A stretch of 64,000 nt of DNA from Paracentrotus lividus. Taxonomy: Eukaryota > Echinodermata > Echinoidea > Camarodonta > Echinidae. Within the stretch, counting starts at the first letter, position 1. Each line of letters begins with the position of its first letter. Of this stretch, positions 50,582 through 60,800 are shown piece after piece. Where the stretch lies: contig CALNVZ010002974.1 of assembly GCA_940671915.1 (NCBI GenBank), positions 13,511,362 through 13,575,361 of the forward strand. Reading direction: 5' to 3'. Made by a program: the position numbers and the translations under genes. The notes beneath the pieces were generated by a model that was not told the DNA's origin, searched no databases, and was given only the letters and a program-made list of their open reading frames with translations.

Positions 50582-50699
50582 GGCTTTAAACAGTAGAAGT
50601 ATTTGAATGTGATTCTGTAGTAACAGGTAACCAATGTAAATCTTTCATAATGGGAGTGATGTGTGAAAATTTCGAACGTTTTTGTCACAAGTCTAGCAC

Positions 50700-51990
50700 A
50701 GGAATTTTGAAACACGCTGAGTTTCAAAATCTGTGAACATGGTAAACCAAACAATAACCCATTACAAAATCAAGTTTACTACTAATTAGGCATGAACAAG
50801 GCTCTCTGTGTTTTTCTTATCTAAATATTTACGGATGTGCCGGAGATTATACAGCATGTAAAGGCAGATTTACACATGCTGGATATCTGTTTTTCCATAT
50901 TCAACCGAGAATCTAGCCATACTCCAAGATTTCTTACTGTACTAACTGGTTTAACTTCAGCTTCTCCTATTCTATATGATCAATATCTAGTTTCGCAATT
51001 TGCCGAGAGTTCCAACATGAGAAGTTCAGTTTTTTATCATTAGCATAAGCTTATGATTGAGCATCAAAAACGAATAGAGTCTAAACAATCTTCCAAAATT
51101 GAAACATTACTTTCCTGTTGATCCTTATCAGGGCTAAAACTAATGTACACGCGTATCATCAGCATAGCAATGACAACGACATTTGGATATTGTTCATGCA
51201 CAAGGTTTATCACATTGCTCGTATACATGGTGAAGAGGAGCGGACCAAGTCGTGAGCCCTTGCGGGACCCCATTTGGAACATGAATTATTGGATATTGTT
51301 ACCATCAAGTGAAACTTTTTGCTGTCTGTTTGTCAGATAGGACTCAATCCATGACAGAACATGGTCACCCAAGCCAAAAAGAAGAGTGCAGAATCTCTAA
51401 CATTTCGTGTGATCGATAGTGTCAAAAGCGGCACTTAAATCTAAAGTACCAGCAATGTTACTTTTTTGTTTGTCCATGGCCAATAGCAGGTCATTTTTTT
51501 ATCTGATCAAAGCCGTCTCTGTACTATGAAATTTTCTGTATGCTGACTGCATATTGGGCAATAATGAATTTCAATTGAGATGTTGTTGGATTTGCTGTAC
51601 AGCAGCTCCCTCAACTAACTTTGAATACATAAGGTAAATTACTGACTGTCTAAGATTGTTAAAGATCACCTCCATACCATGTTCTTCAAAGTGTTTAACC
51701 AAGGCTATTTTCCAGTCTGACGGAAATTGCTTGGAGAGAAGACAAGTTAATGATTTTGGTAAGACGGGTAGTAGTGATTCAGTACAATGGAGTAAAATCT
51801 TAGTCGGCACTGGATCAAGAGAACATGTTTCTTACTTAAACTTTCATCAATTATCGACATCATTTCAGATAATATCTTGAATGAAGTAAACCACTGGGGA
51901 AGTGGAATACTAAAATCTATACCTGCAAAGGCATGTTGTCAGGAATACTGCCATCCAAAGCTGTCTTGATACTATCATGAATTTTCACGA
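50700..51990 (-). pseudogene. LINE reverse transcriptase domain, frameshifted
   Basis: Recognisable blocks in order on the minus strand are FPSDWKIALV and YSKLVE (within 51571-51810), GSRLGPLLF (within 51064-51282) and the YADD catalytic box at 51155-51166, the last in another frame than its surroundings. Several frameshifts separate these blocks, so it is a dead copy. Confidence 0.8.
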
Positions 51991-52430
51991 TCTTATCACA
52001 GAAAAAGCTACCTAATTCATGTACAAATTGTGATTTATCAACATGAGGAGGTATCTCAGGATTGAGATTAGACATTTCAACAAAGACTTGGTGACATTGA
52101 AAAGACTTCTTTGATCTGAACTGTTTTCTTCTATCACTTTAGAATAGTATGTACGTCGTGCCTATTCATGGACGAACAATGTCTTGTTACGAGCAGCTTA
52201 AATAGTTCGTAATCATAGGGGATTTTGTTCTTAACCATTTCTTTTCAGCTTCCTTCGTTTCCGTTTTTCTATTTTAACATCATCTGTGAACCACGTACTG
52301 TGGATGAGAAGTTACAGTTCTGGTAACCAGAGGTGCATGCTTGTCAAAAATTGAACTGAGAGTATCATTGTATACTGAAACAATCCCACGAGATATCTGG
52401 TGTGTTGTGCACAAAGAACTACTAGCAACA

Positions 52431-53165
52431 TCAACACTTCAGTGAATCTACATCTATACAAGCAAGTTTGCGAAAAGATATTCTCTTAGAATTCAAAGGT
52501 GGCTTACAAGAATTAAGGTGACACATAATTGGGAAATGATCAGATATCAAAGGACCAGCCCATGGTTGGTCCACAATTATGTCATCAGTCTTACGAGATA
52601 TAAACAAATCAAGCGTATGACCAATAGTGTGAGTACCAAAATCAACGTGTTGATTACAGGACAGTGAGTCAAGTAAATCCCTAAAAGATCTTGAGTCAGG
52701 ATTATCGACAATATCAACATGAATATTGAAATCCCCAGTAACTATTACAGGAATGTTACAATAATAATTCTTCCTGTATATATTCACAAAATTCAGATAC
52801 AAGTAGATAATGATACACGGTGAGCAGTGGAATATGGTGGTCTATAGATATTTATCAACTTCATTTTGAATGATTTACATGATATCATATATTGTGCAAA
52901 TTCAAAAGACACTTTCGATCCTGCAAATAATCTGTCGAGCATCGATTGAGTCTTTGAAAAGAAGAGCCAGTCCGCCACCACGACGGGCTGACGGGGACAG
53001 TGAATAAAACGATAACCTGTAGGGGCAATATCATGAATAATAGCAGAGTCATCTCTGTCAACCAAGTCTCAGTCATGGCATACAAGTCAGCTTTACTTCT
53101 CACATACAAAATCATATATAGATGCTGACTTACCTCCGTAATGAACGAACATTCATTGAACATAA
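52431..53165 (-). pseudogene. LINE AP-type endonuclease domain, frameshifted
   Basis: TETWL near 53080 is followed by APTGYRFIH, then VIVTGDFNIHVD with the metal-site GDFN box (52725-52736), then THTIGHTLDL and the catalytic ISDHFPI. These are the ordered motifs of the APE endonuclease of non-LTR elements, which nicks target DNA for target-primed reverse transcription. The domain is spread over at least three frames. Confidence 0.8.
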
Positions 53166-53269
53166 CTTCATATAAGTTTGAGTTTGAAGAGGGTTAGAGA
53201 TTTCATTATGGGTAACATCTCTTACCCTTCTCCCCCGTCCACCACGTTGTTCCTCTTCTGGTTTTCTTC

Positions 53270-53692
53270 TTACGTGGACGTAAGACATTTGTTCGTTGAA
53301 TTCCGAGTGATTTGACAGTGCACATAACGTTCTCCGACAGTGACGAGCTGTAATTCCTCCATTGCAGAATCTCTGATGGCGTGTAGTTTACCCGCTGAAC
53401 AAGTGGAGTTTGGCCGTTGAACATTGCCATCACCAGTTCTTGTATTCGATGAGGAAGATGAAATCTGTCTGTCTGGTCCAGGGTTTGGGTTAATATCTCC
53501 ATATTTCAAAAGCTCTAGATGAAATGTAGCATCACCATAGCCATAGGAGATCCTTTTCTTTAAGAAATGTTTTCTGATGAAAGACTGTTTAACAATAGGA
53601 TGACTAGCTGACTTTCCATTGTGAAGTTCAGGTCCATTCACACAAGCATTCAGACACAAAGCAGCTAGCAGGATCAGCTGAAGAGGTCCCAT
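53270..53692 (-). CDS. LINE N-terminal leader: signal-peptide-like start plus 2A-like GDINPNPGP
   Basis: The frame starts MGPLQLILLAALCLNA, a short hydrophobic segment like a signal peptide (residues 1-20). At residues 61-73 it carries LLKYGDINPNPGP (GDINPNPGP at 53474-53500). The NPGP end and hydrophobic lead-in are those of 2A and 2A-like ribosome-skipping sequences; the usual consensus is D-V/I-E-x-N-P-G-P, so the glutamate is replaced by asparagine here. In sea urchins, 2A-like sequences at the N-terminus of CR1-type elements are known to work both in skipping and in targeting. This frame is 140 codons and then loses register with the endonuclease. Whether the variant motif skips is unknown. 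Confidence 0.7.
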   Translation of the reverse strand: MGPLQLILLAALCLNACVNGPELHNGKSASHPIVKQSFIRKHFLKKRISYGYGDATFHLELLKYGDINPNPGPDRQISSSSSNTRTGDGNVQRPNSTCSAGKLHAIRDSAMEELQLVTVGERYVHCQITRNSTNKCLTST

Positions 53693-53699
53693 TGTGCCA

Positions 53700-54148
53700 A
53701 GTTCTGGTTCAGCGCTTACCCTTATGTAATACAGTCAGTACATTGAATACACACAAGCAATTACATGTAAATGTACTTACAATATGTAGGCAGCAATGGA
53801 AGTTTGCCATTACTGAGATAGGCAATGCTACCAAAAAATTTACCCTGAAACAACTGCTTCTCAATAATCACAATTTCGCTCAAAATGGTCTAGTAACATC
53901 TATACTACTAGCTGAATGACTTGTCAACAAGCATAAGACATAAATATGTATCTAAACCAATAAAATATCAAAGCAAATAGGAGCTCTGTGAAAAGCCGCA
54001 CGCAGTGCGCTAATTCAACAGAATGAAGTTGAAACATTGAATTATAAAAGATTATAACTCCATGGTCGAAAGATATTGATATATGAGAATGACAGTTGTT
54101 ATGTCTGTAATAAATAATCAGTAATGTCTATAATGATAATATCGTCGG
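53700..54148. other. No feature recognised
   Basis: AT-rich sequence upstream of the LINE; it may include its 5' UTR. No gene is seen. Confidence 0.4.
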
Positions 54149-54301
54149 CTTGGAGCCAGAAGGGCGCTATTGCAGATCAAGAATGTTCCGTTTGGAGCCA
54201 GAAGGGCGCTATTACCATTGATTTTGTACAGTAATAGTGCCCTTATGGCTCTCAACGGAACATCTATAAGATGCAATAACGCCCTTATGGCTCCCAACAG
54301 A
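54149..54301. repeat. ~150-bp nested foldback with four copies of one motif
   Basis: TTGGAGCCAGAAGGGCGCTA occurs twice in direct orientation (54150 and about 54191). It occurs twice as the inverse, AATAGTGCCCTTATGGCTC and AATAACGCCCTTATGGCTCC, the last ending near 54296. AATGTTCCGTT and AACGGAACAT pair as well. The whole can fold into one long hairpin with an inner and an outer stem. Confidence 0.8.
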
Positions 54302-54329
54302 CGATATGAAGGGGATTCTGATGGTAGTG

Positions 54330-54545
54330 GAGAAGATGATGATGATGGTGATTGTGATGATAATGAAGATGATGATGATGATGAAGAAGATGATGAAGCT
54401 GATGGTGACGATGATGATGATGATGAAGATGATGATGATGAAGATGATGGTGATGATGATGATGATGAAGATGATGGTGACGATGATGATGAAGATGATG
54501 ATTTAGATGATGATGATGATGATGATGATGATAATGATGATGGAG
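54330..54545. repeat. (GAT)n microsatellite with variants
   Basis: Nearly continuous GAT/GAA/GGT triplets. The acidic Asp/Glu open frame and the His-rich opposite frame are products of this repeat. Confidence 0.95.
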
Positions 54546-54553
54546 AAGAAGAA

Positions 54554-54870
54554 AAGGATGACGGTGACAGTGTGGTTGGGTAGGTGATGATGATAGTCCA
54601 GTAGATGATGATGGTGATGGTTAGTATATGATGATGTAGGACAAGATGGTGATTGTGATGGTGGTAGTAGTGATGGTGGAATATGATGGAAGTGACAGAG
54701 GAGACTTATGAAGGATGACGGTGACAGTGTGGTTGGGTAGGTGATGATGAAAGTAAAGTAGATGATGATGGTGATGGTTAGTATATGATGGTGTAGGACA
54801 AGATGGTGATTGTGATGGTGGTAGTAGTGATGGTGGATTATGGAGGTGGTGACAAAAGAGAAGGATGATT
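54554..54870. repeat. 157-bp tandem duplication
   Basis: AAGGATGACGGTGACAGTG starts at 54554 and again at 54711, and the following ~150 bases (TGGTTGGGTAGGTGATGATG, GTAGGACAAGATGGTGATTG, GGTGGTAGTAGTGATGG) are nearly identical in both. Confidence 0.9.
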
Positions 54871-56639
54871 TTTTTTTCCGGCCATCCAAAAGATCCTCTC
54901 CCCCCCTTTTTTTTTAAACCAAGGGTGGGGGAGGGAGGGGGGTTAAAGGCCCAAAATACCTCATTTGATATTTGGCTATTAACAAATGCTCTATGATATT
55001 TTCTCAAACGGTAGCTGGGAATTTTATTTACACACACAATTATAATTTTCAACCCATACTGTAATGATTTTTCAGGATACTTATCTTTTTGGGGGGTTGT
55101 GTTTAATATTGCGTCAATTACAGCGGAGCTTCCTTGTTCCGATGATAGATAGATAGAATTAAACTTCTTTTTTTTCTGTTGTTGATTTAATTTCTGGTGG
55201 TTTTGGTTTCTCACAAATAAAGTCGGAATAACAAACACTATTTTAATACAATACAACGACTTTATTTAGCTCGTCATCTTTGAGAAAAAAAGTAGGGCGA
55301 TGATATTGTAAAGTAAAATTGACACCTTTTTGCAAATGACACGACTTTTCTTGCCTCAAATTAAAAAGAAAACCAATGCTTTGTTCATGATTTAGATATC
55401 AACTGGACTTTGATTTGCAAACAACAAAAGAAAAAAGAAATTAATAAAATGAAAAATTATTACGAAACCATATTTATAATATTCAAAAGTTTTATGAAGT
55501 CAAACACAATTTAGGTTGTTGTTTTTTTTTTGTGTGTGTGTGTTTTTGTGTTGTTGTTGTTGTTTTTTTTTTTCTGGTAATCCTTGTCCACAGGATTCGC
55601 ATCTTATCAAAGAAAATGCAAGAGCAAATTTTTTTGAAATATTTACCCAACTAGATAATTCGAGCGCGAATATATTTTTTTTGGGTATATTATTGAATTG
55701 ATTCCCGGACCGGACATTTTCAGCAACGTTTTAGTCATGAATAGGATATGTCCCATATATTATCTCACTAACGAGGGCGATAGATCTTCTTTTCTTTTTT
55801 TTTAGGGGGAGTATTTTTTTTTTTTTTTTTAATCCTCATGCTCAGGAAGTTATTCAAACAGGTGAAAGCGAGTGCGCGAGATGAAAACTTTTGTATAATT
55901 AACCTGAAAACTGAACCATAACTTTTAAGCGATTTTTGTAAAGATCGTAAAAGAAGATATAATCTCTTTAAACAGATAATGTGAGCGCAAAGCGCGAGCT
56001 AATGTTTTGGGGTATATTGATTAGTCAACGGGAATTTTCAACACTGTTAATAATCATGAATATGCCTACGTATCTCATTTTCTTGTTCGTGTAATATGAA
56101 TTAATTTACGGGAAACCTGATGAATTTTGAGGGAATCATAAACGGGATACGAGATCGAGTGCAAAATGAAAAATGACAAAGTAACATAAAAGTCGGGGGG
56201 GGGGGTTAACTTCATGAAATATAGTTATTTTTACATAAAACAAAGTAATACGATGGTGCGAGAAATTTTAGGTATATCAAACTGAAAACGGGACAGTTAC
56301 ACATTTTTAAAAAAAAGCAAATTATTATCACGATAGAATGAGTATCTCACTCAAACATGCGAGCCTATTTTTGTTAAATGTTTACACTGTTGCTCAAAAA
56401 GGTTGGATATATTTGTGTGTGCTCCAGCGGCACATCATTTTGCTCCGCATTAATTTCTAGAATTTGTTTGTCCTCGCTTTCCCTTTTCGGGACTTCCCTG
56501 GCTATATCTTGGACGTTCCCTCAGCCATTCCCGGGTATTGAAAAATGAAAAGAGTTTGACAACTCACCAATGCCCATATATGCCAATTTCACTCATTTTG
56601 AGGCCCCCTTTTTTATTTGTATATTAAATTTGCTTTAGT
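54871..56639. other. Low-complexity and diverged repeat DNA, no gene
   Basis: Long T runs, a TG-rich run near 55533 and pieces such as GTGAGCGCAAAGCGCGAGC that look like dispersed repeats of echinoderm genomes. A fragment at about 56440-56560 resembles the arms of the inverted repeat that follows. Confidence 0.45.
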
Positions 56640-57055
56640 ATTCACTCATCAAAAATATGCAGAGCCATACAAGTCATGTAGGCCTACATTCACTGTCCGT
56701 CATAAAGGTGGAATACTTTTTTGCCGCTATCGATAGCGACATGATTTTGCTCAAGCTTCAATATCTTGAATATGTTTGTCCCTGCTTTTACTTTTCTGGA
56801 CCCTGATTATATCTTGGATATTCTCCCAACCCTTCACGTGGACTTATATTCAAAAAAAGTTTTGTCTTCCCCAATGATGCCCATTTTTTCTCATTTTGGT
56901 GCCCCTTTTTGTTTTCCCGGCCGATCAAGCCCCCCTCAGTCCTACCCCGAGGAAACGCGTCTGAGGTGTATTGTTTATATTGTTCTTTAAGTTAAATCTA
57001 TATTTCTGGGGACAGGCTTAGGTGTCTTGTCTAGGGGAGGGGTTGAAATAAAAGT
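56640..57055. repeat. Left arm of an inverted repeat upstream of PRIM1
   Basis: Blocks such as GTCATAAAGGTGGA, CTATATCTTGGACGTTCCC-like sequence, GTCCTACCCCGAGGAA and TGTCTAGGGGAGGGGT recur in reverse complement and in mirrored order at 57330-57720. Similarity is imperfect, roughly four in five bases by eye. A third, partial copy lies at about 56440-56610. Confidence 0.75.
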
Positions 57056-57329
57056 GAGACCGGTGAAAATTTTATAATATTTTATTCCATCTTTATGCTG
57101 AAAACAAAAGAAATAAAAAGCAACCTTCAACCCTTAATTATCATCATTTTCCCCTTAATTTTGGTTTAGCCTTGATGACAAGGTTGTAAATGATTATTAT
57201 GGATCATATTTTATTTTGATTCATGTTGGTTGAGATTTTAGAATACAATTTAAGGAAGATAGAAATTTCCATGGTGTAAATATGAATAAAATCAATGTTG
57301 AACCCCAATCAAGATAATTTTTGACCCCT

Positions 57330-57720
57330 CCCCTAGACAAAAGAGTCGAGCCTGTAACCATAAAACTAGATTTAACTTAGAGAACAATAACAACTCTACA
57401 CCTCAGATATGGTTCCTTGGGGTAAGACTGAAGGGGGCCTTGGTGGGTCACGTAAACAAAAAGGGGCCCCAACTTGGAAAAAAAGGACAAAAATGGCCAT
57501 CTTCGGGAGGTGACAAACTTTTTGGAAGAAAAATCACCAGGAAGGGTGAGGGAACGTCCATGATATAGCCAGGATCCCGGAAAGTGAAAGGGGTGACAAA
57601 GACATTCAAGAAATTAAAGCCGGAGAAACATGATGTCGCTTGAGCCAGAAAAAAAAACTCCACCTTTATGACGAACAGTGTAGAAAGCATACAGCAGAGC
57701 GCCACCACCGAGAAGATCAT
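57330..57720. repeat. Right arm of the inverted repeat, ending at the PRIM1 promoter
   Basis: Reverse complement of 56640-57055. A ~275-base spacer separates the arms. The arm stops about 100 bases before the PRIM1 start codon, next to the E2F-type site, so an element insertion forms the upstream edge of the promoter. Confidence 0.75.
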
Positions 57721-57728
57721 TATATGTT

Positions 57729-57736
57729 TTTCCCGC
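57729..57736 (+). promoter_or_regulatory. E2F-type site in the PRIM1 promoter
   Basis: TTTCCCGC, inside TTTTTCCCGCGCC, matches the E2F consensus TTTSSCGC and lies 80 bases upstream of the PRIM1 ATG. PRIM1 is a known E2F/DP target in animals, so an S-phase role is plausible. The motif is seen directly; the regulation is inferred. Confidence 0.65.
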
Positions 57737-57815
57737 GCCAGACGAAAAAAAAAAAAAACACAATTATTTTTTGTTTCAGTGGCAGAAGCTAAGCAGTAAA
57801 GGAAGCATTTAAAAT

Positions 57816-60800
57816 ATGCCTTCGGAAAGCAGCGAAAAGCCTGTTAAATCAAAATATTCTCCAGATACATTACCAGAGTTATTACCAGTGTACTACAAAA
57901 GGTTGTTTCCTTTTGGACCGTACTACAGATGGCTTAATTATGGTGGAGGTAAGTTTGCCACAATGTTTTCCCATCTATTAAAGTTTGTGTTAGTAGACTT
58001 CGCTTATTATTATCAGATCTCGTTGGCGTTGCACTTTCAGTTTAAAATAACTTGATCTTGAGTGGGCAATCTCAATAACATGAATTGTACAGTCCCATAT
58101 GTCTCACAAATTTCAATGCATGACTGATTTAACAGGATTGCCTTTTCTTCAGTACAATGCTGATGCTGATGGCACTGTCGAGAAAATTGTGGTGTGAAAA
58201 CTTTCAGAAAGTGAACTTGAGTTTCATGATTTTCCATCACGAAATTGTTATTGTTTTTACTTGTTATTATTCAATAACTGGGTGTTTGAATGTTCGTTTT
58301 ACTGTTCTTGCTGTTTTTAATTTTTATTTCTCTCATCTATGGTGAAATATGATTAGAGTCTAAATATTTTGCGCTTCATTTCATGACATTTTCCCAAAGA
58401 TTTTTTTCAGCATTCAGGGAAAATAGGGGGTGCTTTTTTTCATGATAGTGAAATCAAATAACTAACTTACATTGAAATATGGAAGGGCTTAACCCTAATT
58501 GGGACTGGGGGTGGGGGCCTAAAAGCCCCCCCCCCCCTCTACTTTTTTTTTGATAAATGTTTAACTCGAGAAGCTATGGCCGCGATATTTCATGACTTTT
58601 TTTCTTTGAAGTCTCACGCATCTTTTAAGCCCAAATTTGCAACGCCCGGGTTCCCAAAATCGCACAAAAACGTGATTTCATGTACAAAGTCAATGTAAAT
58701 TGTGTTTTCAGCTAAAATTCATAAATGAGTGATTAATTTTGCTTTCATTAATATCAATCATTTGATTTCAGGGGTGATATTCCTCCGGTTTAAATCGGAA
58801 TTAAATTTTTATTTTATTTTCTCAATTTTTTTTTTTCAATTTTTTTTTCTTTTTTCTCCAGGTATGCCCAATATTGCACAATTTAAAGTCCCAAAATGTA
58901 AAAATTCCCTCCCACATCCTTCCCACCTCGATTAAGTATGTCTATTTTTTTTCAAGAGTGAATATCACCCTTGTGATTTGCTGCTATTTATGACCGAAAT
59001 AATGTCGCCGACAATTTCCATTGAAAAAATAATAAAAACAAAAAGTAATACAAAGAAATACATTAGAAATTCCCAAAACAATAAAATGCATAAGAAAACA
59101 TTTTGATGCCGATTTTTTTTTAATGTGCATTCAATCAGAGTCTCGCAAAGAGTCTCCAAACAAATAATGAGCACTTCAAGGGCTTTATTTAATGATTTAC
59201 AGCCAAATTCTAATTTAATGCATAAATTAGCATAATTAATTAATTTAAAATAAATTTGAGTAATTTTTGAACAATCAAATATACAATTCTGTAGATTACG
59301 TCATGGGTGACGTGTGTGTTGATTTTCATCCCCATCGCACAATCAACGGCCGAGATCTCAAGGGGGGCCCTTTAGGCCCTCCCCCAGTCTTTCCAGCCTC
59401 TAAAATAACCCAGTCTAATGAGGGTTAAATTTATAGGCAATATATATTACATAAAGTAGAAAAACTATTGAGAAAACCATTGGACCAAGTTTCAAAGGAC
59501 CTACAAATATATAGAATCTAGTCCCACTTGCACTACGAGGTCTATACTTCAACAACATAGAAGAAAAAGAAGAAGAAGAATTCTAACGTATTGACCTATG
59601 AGTGGATGGGTGGGGGGGGGGGCAAGCATGGAGCAGATTTTGGGTCATATTTTCACTCAATCAGCTGCTCAAAGAGCTAAAAGCAGGAGAGTTGTTCTAA
59701 AATTGGGCTACAGGTAAGAGTGAATTATTAGCACTTTCTGGCTTTAATTTGTTATCTTCACAGAAAACAAGACTTAATGTTTCATGTTTAAATGACAATG
59801 TGATTGCAAAGTTTGATCTATTTTTAAAAATATATCAACCTAAAACCTCTCATTTGAACAACTTTTTGTATAAATTCTCATAAACAGGATCTCAGTAAAG
59901 CAAGCCCAAAGTTAAAAATGGAATTATTATGCAAATGATGTGTATAGATCTGACCGGCATTAAATATTCTGATTGATATTTTGAACTGTAGTCCCAAAGA
60001 GCTACTTCTTGAACCGTGAATTCTCATTCACCCTTGAGAATGACATCTACATCCGTTACCAGTCCTTCAGCGATCAGAATGAAATGGAGAAGGAGATTCA
60101 GAAGAGATGTCCGTACAAGATCGATATTGGAGCCGTATTCACACACAAGGTAGTCTGATAGACATGTTTTGTTATCTGTTGCATTGTAATATGATATGAG
60201 GGTATGAATATTGCTTCTCTTTCGAATAACACCGGGGGTGTCAGGGAATAGATATGGCTGACTTGATAACACTTTGGGCATTATAATTTGGAAATTGGTT
60301 AATAATCAACTAGATATGAATGATATTGAAGTATTAATAATTGAGTAATGCATTTGTAGAGACTTGGTTGGTTTTTTTTATACTAGAACCTGGAGAAAAC
60401 CTTGAAAAGGCACCCCTCCCCTCCCGATGGTACAATTACGCTATTTATAATTTATGATATTGATCAAAATTTACCATGCCATTTTTTAAAAATAAAGTGT
60501 AGTGGATCTAGAAGTCAACATTGTGCCCATTACGATTCTTTTACTTTTTAGCCTAAAGATCATCGGACATTAAAGGCTGCTGCATTCCAAGCTCAGGAGA
60601 AAGAACTTGTCTTTGATATCGATATGACTGATTATGACGATGTCAGGAGCTGTTGCCAGTAAGTGAATACCATCTTCTCTATGTATTTGAATTTCATGTG
60701 GTCATATTCAAACGTGAGTGATACGACAATTGGAGAGACAGATGGGCACATGTCTTCGCACTTGTAGGTTATGAATGGATCATGACTACCATATTGTAGG

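Larger units (their letters stand above)
50198..53700 (-). mobile_element. CR1/L2-type LINE with N-terminal signal and 2A-like motif, decayed
   Basis: Reading on the minus strand, the order is: a leader with a hydrophobic start and a 2A-like motif (53270-53692), an AP-type endonuclease (about 53165-52431), a reverse transcriptase (about 52000-50700), a C-terminal domain (50581-50321), and a GCGCTATATAAAT end with (CTTAT)n. This single-ORF order and the simple-repeat 3' end fit the CR1/L2 group. The reading frame is interrupted many times by small indels and stops, so it cannot be active. The total of ~3.5 kb is close to full length for the coding part; the 5' UTR boundary is not defined. It lies between LAS1L and PRIM1, opposite to both. 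Confidence 0.85.

Noticed and set aside
54170-54583. 137-codon acidic Asp/Glu-rich open frame
   Set aside because: It is made by the foldback at 54149-54301 and the GAT microsatellite, with no splice or homology support.
54503-55256. Long minus-strand frames rich in His and Pro
   Set aside because: Reverse reading of the GAT repeat and the 157-bp tandem pair.
59628-59713. ATG-started frame ending in a GTAAGAG donor within PRIM1 intron 1
   Set aside because: Its phase does not join PRIM1 exon 2, and nothing in the family matches it.
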